A stretch of DNA of 45,083 nt. Source: Nonomuraea cypriaca (lineage in GTDB: Bacteria > Actinomycetota > Actinomycetes > Streptosporangiales > Streptosporangiaceae). The position numbers and the translations under genes were made by a program. How positions within the stretch are numbered: position 1 is the first letter of the stretch; each line of letters opens with the position of its first letter. The stretch lies in assembly GCF_015645445.1 (NCBI RefSeq), contig NZ_JADOGI010000069.1, positions 1 to 45,083 on the forward strand, written 5' to 3'. This document shows positions 1 to 9,232 of the stretch, piece by piece. Below the pieces are notes generated by a model that searched no databases, was not told the origin of the DNA, and saw nothing but the letters and a program-made list of their open reading frames with translations.

Positions 1-846
1 GTCGTCGTTCGGGGGGTTTGGTTGGGGGTGGGGCGGGGCCTTGGTGATGCCGAGGGCGAGGGCCGTGAAGGCCAGGCCGGAGATGGCGGCGGCGCAGAGG
101 AGTGAGGCGGTCGATGGGCTCACGATCGTGATGCCGGTCGCGGCGAGGGCCGAGACGGCGGTGGCGAAGGCTGTGTAGGTCCAGGTGGCCAGGCGGATCA
201 GGCGGAGGCGGAGAGCCTCCGTGGGCAGGGCGCGGGCCAGGAGCCAGGCGAGGGCCGGCAAGAGGAGGATGCCGTGCATGAACACCGCGTGGGCCGGCTT
301 CAGCGTGGTGGCCACCGTGTACGCGAGCCGCTGGTCGCCCGACACCACCTCGATGACGCCACGGGCGATCATGATGGCGCCGAAGAGCATGGCCGCCAGC
401 AGGGTGGCGAAGCCCGCGCGGACGGCCAGGCGCATGCTCGGCGTGAGGTCCGGGTTGGGGCGGAAGGCGGCGATCGTCAGGGTGATCGCGATGGCGACCA
501 GGACGCCGCCGCCGGCCGCCAGAGCCCTCGTGATGGTCGTGTCGAGGGCGGTCTCCATGTTGAAGTGGGACGGGACGCCCCGCCACGCCTGAAGGGTGAT
601 CAACGCCACCTCCACCACGGAGGCCAGCGTGAAGACGCCTACGAGGACCTGCCGGGCCCGGAGCCGGACGAACTGGGAGACCCAGGTCAGGGTCAGGACG
701 CTCAGCCCGAACGACACCCCGAACGTGAACGGCTTGCGCCACGACACCGCGCCCTCCCACGGTCCGCCGTCCACGACGAACACGCCCAGGTGCACGAGGC
801 CCGCCAGCACCAGCGTGACTCCGATGAGATACCCGATGCGATTCAT
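1..846 (-). CDS. Multi-pass membrane protein, C-terminus beyond the window
   Basis: An open frame starts at an ATG (846-844) and runs without a stop to base 1, so the C-terminus lies outside the window (282 codons seen). The protein starts MNRIGYLIGVTLVLAGLVHLG and has about seven to eight hydrophobic stretches separated by short charged loops. Examples are the first 25 residues, a segment containing FTFGVSFGLSVLTLTWV, and one near LAAMLFGAIMIARGV. A loop holds the hydrophilic pair SWRKPF. This pattern fits an integral cytoplasmic-membrane protein. No motif of a known transporter or enzyme family is recognised, so no function is given. It is the first gene of its strand here, and the downstream acylase on the same strand ends 109 bp upstream of it. 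Confidence 0.72.
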   Translation of the reverse strand, partial: MNRIGYLIGVTLVLAGLVHLGVFVVDGGPWEGAVSWRKPFTFGVSFGLSVLTLTWVSQFVRLRARQVLVGVFTLASVVEVALITLQAWRGVPSHFNMETALDTTITRALAAGGGVLVAIAITLTIAAFRPNPDLTPSMRLAVRAGFATLLAAMLFGAIMIARGVIEVVSGDQRLAYTVATTLKPAHAVFMHGILLLPALAWLLARALPTEALRLRLIRLATWTYTAFATAVSALAATGITIVSPSTASLLCAAAISGLAFTALALGITKAPPHPQPNPPNDD

Positions 847-904
847 GCGGCCATGGTGGCAGCGGGAGGGCGGCGGACGCGTCAGCCTGGGGTCTGGATC
901 GTGG

Positions 905-922
905 GTACGACGCTGGTCGTAC
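905..922. terminator. Short inverted repeat between membrane protein and acylase genes
   Basis: Seven-base perfect arms, gtacgac and gtcgtac, flank a 4-nt loop. They lie between the acylase stop and the membrane-protein start on the same strand. This could be a weak terminator or an operator. There is no T tract, so the role is uncertain. Confidence 0.3.
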
Positions 923-954
923 GTTCAGGCCGCGGGGGCTTTCAGGGAGTGACT

Positions 955-3474
955 TCAGGGAGTGAGGGTGAGGGTGTGTACGGCCGCCTTCCTGACCGAC
1001 TCGGGCTTGGAGTACATCGGCAGCAGGTCGCCCCGAGCCCAGACCTCCGCCTGGTCCCAGTAGTTCTCGTGGAACGCGTGCCCCGACGCCCCCGTCAGGT
1101 TGATCCACCGCGACTTGTCCAGGTCGGAAAGGTCGACGACCATCCGCATGGACGGCACGGCGTTGATCGCGTAGTCGTCGTTCTGAACGTTCCAACCGGT
1201 GGCGTTCACGGCGTCCTTGCTGCCGGGGACGGCTAACGGCCCGCGGTTGAACAGCGCCTCGACCGGGGCGATGCCCGACGTCCCCAGGGAGCCGTTGACC
1301 AGCTCCAACCGGTGCAGATCCCCCCAACGCCACGCCTTGACGTCCTCCCCGAGCCGCTCGGCGACCTCCTGGTACGCGGACGCCATCGCCTGCCGCAGGA
1401 TGTCGTCACGCGTCTCGGTGAGGTTCTTCGTGGTCAGGTCATCCCAGAAGGGATCGTCGGGAAGTTCGAGCAGCCGCCTGATCACCTCGTACCAGCGGTC
1501 CCCTCCGGCGGGCCTGGCACCCTCCGGGAGGTCGTCGTTGAACGTGAGCGTCAGCACCTGCCGCCAGACCGCGTTGAAGTAGGCGGCGGGGGCGGAGTCG
1601 AGCCCCTGGGAGCCGTCCCACGACTCCAGGAGATTCCTGGCACCCGTGGCCGGGCCCGCCAGATCGACCCCCATCAGGGCCGGGACCAGCGTCTCTGCGA
1701 AGCCGTTGTGGGTGTCCTGCTGGATCTCCGACATGGTCGCCGCGTCGATCTCGCCCTGCGCGACGGCCGCCTCGATGCGGTCGCGGATGCGTTCAGAACG
1801 GTAGCCGTGCGCCCAGTCCATGGTCAGCAGCGGCTGGTAACGGCTGGGGTCGATGACGGAGTTGTTCGCCGTGACGATGAACCCCTCGGCCGGGTCCTCC
1901 ACCGACGGCAGCTGGTCGTACGGGATCGGCGCCGTCTTCCAGTCGTACGCGCCGGTCCACCCGGGGACGGGCCAGGTGCCGTCGCCGCTCTCCCGCACGG
2001 GGATGCGGCCGGGCGCCTGATATCCGATCTTGCCCGTCGTGTCCGCGTAGACCAGGTTCTGGGCCGGCACCTCGAACAGCGACGCGGCCGCCTTGAACTC
2101 GTTCCAGTCGGCCGCACGGTTCAAGGCGAAGATCGCGTCGGCCGTCCGGCCCGGCGTCAGCGCCGTCCACTGCAGCGCCACCGCGTTGGCCTCACCGCTG
2201 GGCTTGGCGCCGTCCATCACCTCGTTGATCAGCGGGCCGTGCACGGTGCTCTTGACGGTGATCGTGACGGGGGCGCCGCCCGCCACCTTGATCTGCTCCT
2301 GCCTGGTCTCCAGCTTCATCTGCCGGCCCTTGTAGAGGTACGAGTCCCCCTGCACCTGCTCCAGGAAGAGGTCGGCCACGTCGGGACCCAGATTCGTGAA
2401 CCCCCACGCGATCTTGTCCGTGTGCCCGATGATCACACCGGGCACGCCGGCGAAGGTGTACCCCGTCACGTCGTACGGGCACTCCTCCGTGATCTTGCGG
2501 CAGTGCAGACCCGCCTGGTACCAGACCGACGGCATCGAGGGAGACAGGTGCGGGTCGTTGGCGAGCAGCGGCTTGCCGCTCGCAGTGTGGGCGCCGGAGA
2601 CCACCCAGGAGTTCGACCCGATGCCCTCCCTTTCCGCGGTCCCCATCGTGCTCGGCACGGCGTCCAGCGTCTTCGCCGCCTGGGCGAGCGCCGCCGTGCC
2701 GCGCGCCCGCGGCTCGGCCCGCTGGTCGAAGCGCTCCTGGTCGATCGCGCCCTCGGTGACGATGGGGGAGTGCCTGTCGTACGGGTAGCCGGGGTAGAGC
2801 TGCTCGACCCGCTCCATGGGCAGCTTGGTCAGCGCGAGTGCCCGGTCGATCTCGTCCTCCATGTTGGAGCGCAGGTCCCACGCCATGGCCTTCAACCAGG
2901 CCAGCGAGTCGACGGCGGTCCACTTCTCCGGCTGGTAGTCACCGTTCTGGACTTTCAGGACGGAGTATTCGAGGCTGCGGTCCGAAGCGTTCTGGTTGGC
3001 GCCGAGCCAGGTGTTGACACCCCGCGCGTACGCGTTCAGGAAGTCCTGGGTCTGCTGGTCCAGTTCCGGGAGCTCCTGCTCGGCGACCCTGCGCCAGCCC
3101 ATCGTCCTGAGTGCCTTGTCGTTGGCGAGGGTCGAGCTGCCGAACAGCTCGGAGAGGCGTCCTGCGGTGGTGTGCCGGCGGAAGTCCATCTCATAGAAGC
3201 GGTCCTGCGCGTGGACGAACCCCTGAGCCATGAACAGGTCCGCCGCACTGTCCGCATAGATATGCGGAATTCCCGATTTATCCCGAAAAATCTCAACATT
3301 TCCGGATAAGCCGGGTAGTCGCAGCGTCCCGTCCACCTGCGGGAACGACTTCCGCACCGTGTACACGAGAACCCCTGCCAGCACGAGGGCCAGCGCGAGA
3401 AGAACGGTCAACACCCGAGCGAACCACCGCAACGGCCACGGCATCCACGCATAGGGCTTCACCGACACCTCCAA
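955..3474 (-). CDS. Penicillin acylase family Ntn-hydrolase
   Basis: 839 residues, the usual size for penicillin acylase/acylhomoserine lactone acylase precursors. These are N-terminal-nucleophile hydrolases that cleave amide-linked acyl side chains after autocatalytic splitting into alpha and beta chains. Residues 17-40 form a hydrophobic signal-anchor after basic residues, so the enzyme is exported or membrane-tethered. The alpha-chain part contains GIPHIYADS (about 68-76), AQGFVHAQDRFYEMD and GRLSELFG, all typical of the family. The segment GIGSNSWVVSG places the predicted beta-chain nucleophile at Ser287, followed by the conserved ANDPHL and an oxyanion-region NN in TANNSV. The substrate cannot be told from sequence. 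It stands alone, transcribed away from the small gene at 3646. Confidence 0.9.
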   Translation of the reverse strand: MEVSVKPYAWMPWPLRWFARVLTVLLALALVLAGVLVYTVRKSFPQVDGTLRLPGLSGNVEIFRDKSGIPHIYADSAADLFMAQGFVHAQDRFYEMDFRRHTTAGRLSELFGSSTLANDKALRTMGWRRVAEQELPELDQQTQDFLNAYARGVNTWLGANQNASDRSLEYSVLKVQNGDYQPEKWTAVDSLAWLKAMAWDLRSNMEDEIDRALALTKLPMERVEQLYPGYPYDRHSPIVTEGAIDQERFDQRAEPRARGTAALAQAAKTLDAVPSTMGTAEREGIGSNSWVVSGAHTASGKPLLANDPHLSPSMPSVWYQAGLHCRKITEECPYDVTGYTFAGVPGVIIGHTDKIAWGFTNLGPDVADLFLEQVQGDSYLYKGRQMKLETRQEQIKVAGGAPVTITVKSTVHGPLINEVMDGAKPSGEANAVALQWTALTPGRTADAIFALNRAADWNEFKAAASLFEVPAQNLVYADTTGKIGYQAPGRIPVRESGDGTWPVPGWTGAYDWKTAPIPYDQLPSVEDPAEGFIVTANNSVIDPSRYQPLLTMDWAHGYRSERIRDRIEAAVAQGEIDAATMSEIQQDTHNGFAETLVPALMGVDLAGPATGARNLLESWDGSQGLDSAPAAYFNAVWRQVLTLTFNDDLPEGARPAGGDRWYEVIRRLLELPDDPFWDDLTTKNLTETRDDILRQAMASAYQEVAERLGEDVKAWRWGDLHRLELVNGSLGTSGIAPVEALFNRGPLAVPGSKDAVNATGWNVQNDDYAINAVPSMRMVVDLSDLDKSRWINLTGASGHAFHENYWDQAEVWARGDLLPMYSKPESVRKAAVHTLTLTP

Positions 3475-3645
3475 CTTGCCGAAACTGGCATCAAGTCTGA
3501 CAGGCCGGAATCAGTCCTCAGTCCTCCCGCGAACGTGCTAGAAGGTCGAGCCAAACCCCGTGACCAGGCCCTTTCAACACGACCAGGTATCGAACAACAC
3601 TTTCTCCCGCCCAGCTACGGTAATCACCGGCGAATTGGAGGAGCC

Positions 3646-4056
3646 ATGCCCGAACCGACCGAGCCCGAGCCCGTCCCCCCGGCCCCCGGAATGACGATCA
3701 GCATCCGCTCGCGCCGCGACGTGGTCGTCGTCGACCCGGACCGTTTCATGGCCGCCGCCAGGCAGGCGTACAGGGCGGCGAACCCAGGACTCACCGAAGC
3801 GGAGGCGGCGGAAGCCGTCGTGGACGTCTACGACGCCGTGCACGCGCTACTCGACCGCGACGGCCGGCTGGTGCCGGACGGCCCCGAGCGGACGCGCCCC
3901 GGCGTACGCGTGCACGACCGCCCGGACGGCCTGTCACCGGCTGGCTGGGAAGAGCAGATCGTCATCGACGACCCGATGCCCTTGCAGGACTACGGCTGCT
4001 TCCCCCTGGAAGACCCCTTCGCGCTCCCGAGCGCCCGACCTCAGACCCAGGTCTGA
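3646..4056 (+). CDS. Hypothetical 136-residue acidic protein
   Basis: ATG at 3646 is preceded by GGAGGAG (3637-3643) at good spacing, so it is preferred over the upstream in-frame start at 3535. The first 16 residues are Pro/Glu-rich (MPEPTEPEPVPPAP). The middle holds a probable helical segment, PDRFMAAARQAYRAANPGLTEAE, running into AVVDVYDAVHALLDRDG. The C-terminal third is rich in Asp and Pro. There is no signal peptide or membrane segment, and I do not recognise the family. The stop overlaps the 3' end of the convergent cysteinyl-tRNA synthetase gene by 16 bp. Confidence 0.65.
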   Translation: MPEPTEPEPVPPAPGMTISIRSRRDVVVVDPDRFMAAARQAYRAANPGLTEAEAAEAVVDVYDAVHALLDRDGRLVPDGPERTRPGVRVHDRPDGLSPAGWEEQIVIDDPMPLQDYGCFPLEDPFALPSARPQTQV

Positions 4057-5405
4057 CCCTCGGGGGTGTCGGACACCCGGACTCCCAGCTCGGCCAGTTC
4101 GTCGCGCAGCCGGTCCGCGGCCGCCCAGTCCTTCGCCGCCCGCGCCCGCTCCCGCGCCTCCAGCAGCTCCCCGGCCCCGGCGGGGAGCACGGGCGTCTTC
4201 CCGATCTCGGTCGACAGATCCAGCCCGAGCACCTGATCCAGGTGCAGGAACGACTCCAGCTTCGCCCCAGGCGCCACCGACTCGTCCCGCTCCAGCTCCC
4301 GCAGGATCCGCAGCGCCGTCGGCGTGTCCAGGTCGTCGTCGAAGGCGGCCTCCACCCGGTCCACCCGGTCGCGGGCCATGGGCGCGCTCGGCGACTCCGA
4401 CCACGCGGCCACCCGCGCCCGCCACCGCCGCACCGTGCGGTTGGCGGCGCGCAACGTGTCCCAGGTCAGGTTCATCTGCTGGCGGTAGCGGTGCTCCAGG
4501 AACGCCAGGCGCACGGCCAGCGGATCGAGCCCGGCGGCGACCACGTCGGACAACAGCACGACGTTCCCGGTGGACTTGGCCATCTTGCGGCCCTCGAACA
4601 GCAGGTGCTCCCCGTGCACCCAGTGCCGTACGACCTCCTGCCCCGCGGCCGAGTCTGACTGGGCGCGCTCGTCCTCGTGGTGCGGGAAGCGCAGGTCCAT
4701 CCCGCCGGTGTGGAGGTCGACGCGTGGGCCGAGGAACCGCAGCGACATGGCCGAGCACTCCACGTGCCAGCCGGGAAAACCGCGTCCCCACGGCGCGTCC
4801 CAGGTCAGCTCGCCCTCGCCCGGCTTCCACAGGGCCCAGTCGGCGTGGAAGCGCTTGCGCGGGTCGACGGTCTCGATGCGGTGGGCGGGTTTGAGCTCGT
4901 CCAGGCGGTTCCCGGAGATCTCGCCGTACGAGGGGAAGGTGCGTACGTCGAAGAACACCGACCCGTCGGGCACCGCGTACGCGTGCCCCTGCTCGATCAG
5001 CTTGGCGATCAGCTCGATCATCAGGTCGATGGTCTCGCTGGCCCTGGGTGTGTGCTCAGGCGGCCGGAGGTTGAGCGTGGCGGTGTCTTTCGTGAAGGCG
5101 TCCTCGTAGAAGCGCGCCAGCTCCCGCACCGAGCGCCCCTCGGCCTGCGCCTGCCGCCGGACCTTGTCCTCGCCGTCGTCGGAGTCGTCGGCGAGGTGGC
5201 CGACGTCGGTGATGTTCTGGCAGACCACCACGCGTGTCCGCCGCCGCTCCAGCACCCGTCTGATCAGGTCCGACAGGAGGTACGTGCGCAGATTGCCCAC
5301 GTGCGCGTAGCGGTAGACGGTCGGACCGCACGTGTACATGCGCAACGCCCGCGCAGGCGCGATCTCCTCGACCTGCCTGGCCCGCGTGTCGTAGATCCGC
5401 AACAT
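4041..5405 (-). CDS. cysS: Cysteinyl-tRNA synthetase
   Basis: Class I aminoacyl-tRNA synthetase that charges tRNA-Cys in the cytoplasm. It has 454 residues, normal for bacterial CysRS. Visible hallmarks are YTCGPTVY (24-31), the HIGH-equivalent HVGN (35-38), and the KMSKS-equivalent KMAKS (274-278). Zinc ligands aligned with the E. coli set are Cys26, Cys217, His242 and Glu246. It begins MLRIYDT rather than with MshC-type motifs, so it is the synthetase and not the mycothiol ligase paralogue. After the tRNA-binding NITDV motif it has an acidic insert (HLADDSDDGEDK), unlike the short NVTDIDDK of the main CysRS group. It may therefore be a divergent or second copy. The ATG at 5405 is the first residue of a canonical N-terminus. 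Confidence 0.92.
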   Translation of the reverse strand: MLRIYDTRARQVEEIAPARALRMYTCGPTVYRYAHVGNLRTYLLSDLIRRVLERRRTRVVVCQNITDVGHLADDSDDGEDKVRRQAQAEGRSVRELARFYEDAFTKDTATLNLRPPEHTPRASETIDLMIELIAKLIEQGHAYAVPDGSVFFDVRTFPSYGEISGNRLDELKPAHRIETVDPRKRFHADWALWKPGEGELTWDAPWGRGFPGWHVECSAMSLRFLGPRVDLHTGGMDLRFPHHEDERAQSDSAAGQEVVRHWVHGEHLLFEGRKMAKSTGNVVLLSDVVAAGLDPLAVRLAFLEHRYRQQMNLTWDTLRAANRTVRRWRARVAAWSESPSAPMARDRVDRVEAAFDDDLDTPTALRILRELERDESVAPGAKLESFLHLDQVLGLDLSTEIGKTPVLPAGAGELLEARERARAAKDWAAADRLRDELAELGVRVSDTPEGQTWV

Positions 5406-5473
5406 CTACCGAGCTTAGCCCGCCGCCACCCGGGCCGGCCCCACCAGGTCACGGCAGGGAAGCCGGGACGGCG

Positions 5474-7324
5474 TCAGCCGCCCAGGAGAACGACGATGTC
5501 CCGGTCGCCGCGCTCGCGCAGCCTGGCCAGGACCTCCTCGCGCGTGGCCGTGTCAGGCAGCCCGATCCTGGCCCCGATCAGCCGCAGCCCCTCCAGCTCG
5601 GAGCTGACGGGAGCGGTGTAGCCGATGAGGTGCAGCGCCCGGTTCACCGACGGCATCCCGGCCTGGGCGGCGGGCAGGTAGCGGGTCAGCAGCTCGCCGC
5701 CGTCCGAGACGGTCAGGAAGACGTGGTCGCCCTCGCTCGCCTTGTAGTCGGCCAGCACGTTCCTGATCGAGCCCATGGTGGGCTGGTTGTGCCAGCTGAT
5801 CACCACGTCGCCGGACGGCGTGGACGCCGTGAGCGACCCGCCTGGCGCCATCCCCAGGTACGCCGCGAACCCCGTCGGCAACGGCGAGCCCGAGCCGCGC
5901 AGGTGCTCGGCGTTGACGTCCACCCGGTGCCACCACCGCCCGTCGCGGGAGCGGAAGCTGCGCCGCGTCTCCGAGACGTCCCTGCGCGGCTGGTACGGCT
6001 CCGCCTCCCCGCCGGGCGCGGTGCCCGCCACCCGGATCCAGCCCCGCTGGGTCCGCTCGAACCCGGGACCGCCGGAGTAGGCGCGGACCGAGCTCTCGCT
6101 GACCTCGTAGCGGTTGGTCAGGTTCGCCACGATCGTGCTCACCGACGCCTCGCCGCCGGCCCGCTCGATCTCCCTGGCGATCATCTCCCTGATCCCCAGG
6201 TACTCGTCGCCGCCCCACCGCGTCAGGCCGTACTTGTTCCTGTCGAGCCGGCGGAACCGCTCGTCGGCGGTGAGCTGGTTGCGGATGCCGACCAGGCTGT
6301 AGTCCTCGCCGATGCGTTCCTGGATCTCCTCGGGCGACAGCGGCGTGCCCGCCACCGCCAGCACCGCCTCGGCCTTCTCGTTGATGCTGCGCGGCCACGG
6401 CACCACGTGGTGGCCGAGCACGCGCAGCTGCGGCACGGCCAGGATCCACCGCTCGGCCACGTCCTCGCGCACGCCGAGCTGGGTCACCATGGCGACGGCC
6501 TCGCCGAGCGGCCGCGGCCCGTCGGTGAACAGTTGCCGCGTCTTCTCCCTCAGCTCGTCGGCCCCGCCCGCCACCAGCCACTCCCCGGCCTGCTCGTAGC
6601 CGGTCAGCAGCGTGCGTACGAACCGCCACACCGGGATCCCCAGCGTGCGCAGCTCGGTGGCGTGCCACGGCACGGCGGCCTGCAGGTCCTCGGCCGGTAC
6701 GGCGGAGCCCAGCCGGCCGCGCAGCCACGACACGTGCGTGACCAGCCCCGCCGCCTCCTGTCCGCCGAGCCACGCCTCGATGTGGTCACGCAGGTCGCGC
6801 TCGATCTGCCTGATCCGCTCCCGCGTCACCGAGAAGCGCTGGGCCAGCTCGTCGAGCGTGGCCCGCTGCGCCGCGTACAGCCGGTCGCGGGCGATGGCCC
6901 GCTGCCGGTCGTCCAGTGCCGCGAACAGCGTGTCGACCACCTCGGGCAGCGGCTTGTCAGACCGGACCGGCGCGGGCCCCGGCACGGCCTCCTGCGTGGG
7001 TTCGAGCAGCCGCTCGAACACGCCGGTGAACAGCTTCTGAACCACGTCCTTGCCCAGCGTCTCCGGCGTCCGCTCAGACTCGGCGGGGTCGGAGAACCGC
7101 AGCAGCGGCAGGATGTCGCCGAGCGGCAGGTGACCCCAGCAGGCCACGGCCAGATCGGCCAGGCGGCCCGCCACGGTCTGCGTTCCGACGATGGCGCACG
7201 CGCGGTCGAGAGGAATCGCCTGCCACCAGGCCTCGGGCAGCTGCGGCTCCTCCACGATCGGCGCGATTTGACCAGGGGAGGTCCAGCGCAGTGGTGGCGT
7301 GAGATCGCTCAGGCTGAGGTTCAT
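5474..7324 (-). CDS. Protein B: sigma-region-4-like HTH and winged-helix protein, paralogue of protein A
   Basis: 616 residues, not assignable to a named family. The N-terminal block (about 1-105, starting MNLSLSDLTPPLRW) is shared with protein A. Residues 134-186 look like sigma-70 region 4: ATLDELAQRFSVTRERIRQIE is a near-textbook -35-type helix-turn-helix. Residues about 315-372 resemble a HARE-HTH winged helix (TPLSPEEIQERIGE, then DRNKYGL), with a second winged-helix-like unit at 373-433. The C-terminal block (440-616) again matches A, with DGRWWHRVDV, LPTGFAAYLG and LRERGDRD. It is the third gene of the A-helicase-B run, 48 bp after the helicase. With no region 2 it is not a working sigma factor. 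A DNA-binding or RNA-polymerase-associated role is inference. Confidence 0.72.
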   Translation of the reverse strand: MNLSLSDLTPPLRWTSPGQIAPIVEEPQLPEAWWQAIPLDRACAIVGTQTVAGRLADLAVACWGHLPLGDILPLLRFSDPAESERTPETLGKDVVQKLFTGVFERLLEPTQEAVPGPAPVRSDKPLPEVVDTLFAALDDRQRAIARDRLYAAQRATLDELAQRFSVTRERIRQIERDLRDHIEAWLGGQEAAGLVTHVSWLRGRLGSAVPAEDLQAAVPWHATELRTLGIPVWRFVRTLLTGYEQAGEWLVAGGADELREKTRQLFTDGPRPLGEAVAMVTQLGVREDVAERWILAVPQLRVLGHHVVPWPRSINEKAEAVLAVAGTPLSPEEIQERIGEDYSLVGIRNQLTADERFRRLDRNKYGLTRWGGDEYLGIREMIAREIERAGGEASVSTIVANLTNRYEVSESSVRAYSGGPGFERTQRGWIRVAGTAPGGEAEPYQPRRDVSETRRSFRSRDGRWWHRVDVNAEHLRGSGSPLPTGFAAYLGMAPGGSLTASTPSGDVVISWHNQPTMGSIRNVLADYKASEGDHVFLTVSDGGELLTRYLPAAQAGMPSVNRALHLIGYTAPVSSELEGLRLIGARIGLPDTATREEVLARLRERGDRDIVVLLGG

Positions 7325-7372
7325 TGAGGTCCAACCGGCAAAGGGAAGATATCCGCAGTTCAGACTATGTGA

Positions 7373-9232
7373 TCAGAGTGGTATAAACGGGCTGCCTCTT
7401 CCGGAATGGGAGATATATAGCATTGCACGCGCCCGGGTGCAGGCGACGAACAGTATGCCCCGCTCACGCTGCAGCGCACGAGCGCGCGCGTAAGGATCGT
7501 CCGGCGGATCGTCGGGGACCTCGGGCACCACGCCGTCCGCCACGCCGATGAGCGCCACCCGCTCGAACTCGAGTCCCTTGAGATGCTGGAACGTCCAGGC
7601 GCGCACGTCCAGGCCGTCGAGCGCCAGCCGGGCCGCGCGGACGAGCCCCGGCCGGCGGGCGCCGACGGCGATCTCACCGGGCGGCACGCCGTCGGCCAGC
7701 CAGCTCTCGATCGTGCTCCGCAGTCCGGCCAGCTCGGCCTCAGGCGAGTCGTACGCCCTGATCATCGGGCGCTCGCCGTGCCGTGTCGCGTGGTATCCGT
7801 ACATCTCTGTCGAGCCCTTGACCAGGCCGCTGGCGGGGCCGCCGCCGCGCAGCCGTACCACGAAGGACAGCAGCTCCTGCGGGAGCCGGTAGGAGAGCCT
7901 GAGCGTGTGCTGGACGGCGGGGATGCCGAGCGCGCCGAGCGCGACCCGCGTGTCGGTGACCCGCTGGTGCGGGTCGCCCACGATGAACAGGTCGTCGTGC
8001 GCGTGCGGCGCCGCCGCCCGCAGCAGCCGCCACTGCGCCGGGCTGATGTCCTGCGCCTCATCCACCACGATATGACGGTACGGCTTACGCGCCGGATCCA
8101 CGTCGTCAAGCAGGTCACCGGTCGAGAGCGAGAGCAGTCTCAGCGCCTCGTCGGTGAGCTGGGCCAGCGAGCGCGCCCCCGGGCCGACCAGCGAGGGGCG
8201 GCGACCCTCGGCGTCGGCGACGATGCGCATGGCCAGGCGTTCCGCGTTGTCCACCTCGATCCGCTTGCGCACCACCTCGTCCTCGATCAGCAGGTCGAGA
8301 CGCGCGGACAACTCCTCGGCCAGCCCCTGCGAGAACGTCACGAGCAGCACGGGACCGCTGCCGTACGCGGCCAGGTACGCGGCGCGGTGCAGGGCGACGG
8401 CGGTCTTGCCGGTGCCCGCGCCGCCCACGACCAGCACCGGGTGCTCGTAGCGGGCGGCCCTCGCCAGCCGGTGCTGCGGCGGATGCGGGAACGTGCACCA
8501 CCCCGGTGCCTCCAGCACCCGGTCGAGCTCCACCTTGCCGGGCACGAACACCGCCCGGTCGGGACTGCGCAGCAGCGCCGTGTACAGGTCGTCGGGGTCG
8601 ATCGGGCCGGTCGCCTCGTCGGAGGCCCGCCAGCCGTCCAGCTCCCGCCACGCTTCGGAGAGCGAGCCGCCCCTGGCCAGAACGGCGAGCGGGACGTGCT
8701 GGGTGGGCGGGAGGAGCGGTTCGAGCGCGGCCAGGTCGGCCTCGGTGGTGAGGAGCCTGAACAGCCGCAGGGCACGCACGTCCAGGCCGAGACCGAGCAG
8801 GTCGCCGTCGCAGATGGAGTCGAACAGCCGGGACGGTCTCGCCGACCTGCGTAACGCGGGCTCGACGCGTTCGAGCGCCTCGGCGTCCCACTCCTCGACG
8901 ACGCCGAGGGCCGGGTTGACGCCGTATCGGTGGCGGCGGGCGTACGACCAGGCGTCGGGGTCCGGGAGCACCGTACGCAGCCAGTAGACGTCCCGGTGCC
9001 GCACCACCACCCCGCGGTGCCCGTCGGCCAGCCGCAGCGTCGCGACCCGCTGGTCCCGGCCGCCCCTCACCCGCTCGGGGTGCGGGGCGCCGGCCACGTT
9101 CAGCAGGAACCGGCGCAGCGCGACCACGGCATCCTTGCGCACCGGCTGGTCCAGTGCGCCGAGCTCCCTGGGAAACTCAGGGCCGATCGCGAGCCGCGGC
9201 ACCGGGTCAGTCCAGTAGTTCGAGGAGGTCAC
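7373..9232 (-). CDS. UvrD/REP-type superfamily 1 helicase with RelE-like N-terminal region
   Basis: 619 residues. SF1 helicase motifs are in order: Walker A GGAGTGKT (270-277), Walker B DEAQD (391-395), motif III VGDPHQRVTD (418-427), motif IV LSYRLP (446-451), motif V around HLKGLEFERVAL (550-561) and motif VI ACTRAR (597-602). This predicts ATP-driven translocation on DNA. Residues about 35-115 (VATLRLADGHRGVVV, WSYARRHRYGVNP) resemble the RelE/ParE-like fold found ahead of some actinobacterial and cyanobacterial UvrD-like helicases; that assignment is tentative. The GTG start at 9232 lies 26 bp inside the end of gene A, implying coupled translation. No nuclease motif is visible. The fixed place between paralogues A and B suggests the three proteins work together. 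Confidence 0.85.
   Translation of the reverse strand: MTSSNYWTDPVPRLAIGPEFPRELGALDQPVRKDAVVALRRFLLNVAGAPHPERVRGGRDQRVATLRLADGHRGVVVRHRDVYWLRTVLPDPDAWSYARRHRYGVNPALGVVEEWDAEALERVEPALRRSARPSRLFDSICDGDLLGLGLDVRALRLFRLLTTEADLAALEPLLPPTQHVPLAVLARGGSLSEAWRELDGWRASDEATGPIDPDDLYTALLRSPDRAVFVPGKVELDRVLEAPGWCTFPHPPQHRLARAARYEHPVLVVGGAGTGKTAVALHRAAYLAAYGSGPVLLVTFSQGLAEELSARLDLLIEDEVVRKRIEVDNAERLAMRIVADAEGRRPSLVGPGARSLAQLTDEALRLLSLSTGDLLDDVDPARKPYRHIVVDEAQDISPAQWRLLRAAAPHAHDDLFIVGDPHQRVTDTRVALGALGIPAVQHTLRLSYRLPQELLSFVVRLRGGGPASGLVKGSTEMYGYHATRHGERPMIRAYDSPEAELAGLRSTIESWLADGVPPGEIAVGARRPGLVRAARLALDGLDVRAWTFQHLKGLEFERVALIGVADGVVPEVPDDPPDDPYARARALQRERGILFVACTRARAMLYISHSGRGSPFIPL

Noticed and set aside
1312..3309. 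Long plus-strand open frame opposite the penicillin acylase gene
   Set aside because: Shadow frame of a clear enzyme gene; the translation is Arg/Val/Gly/His-rich and has no conserved motif.
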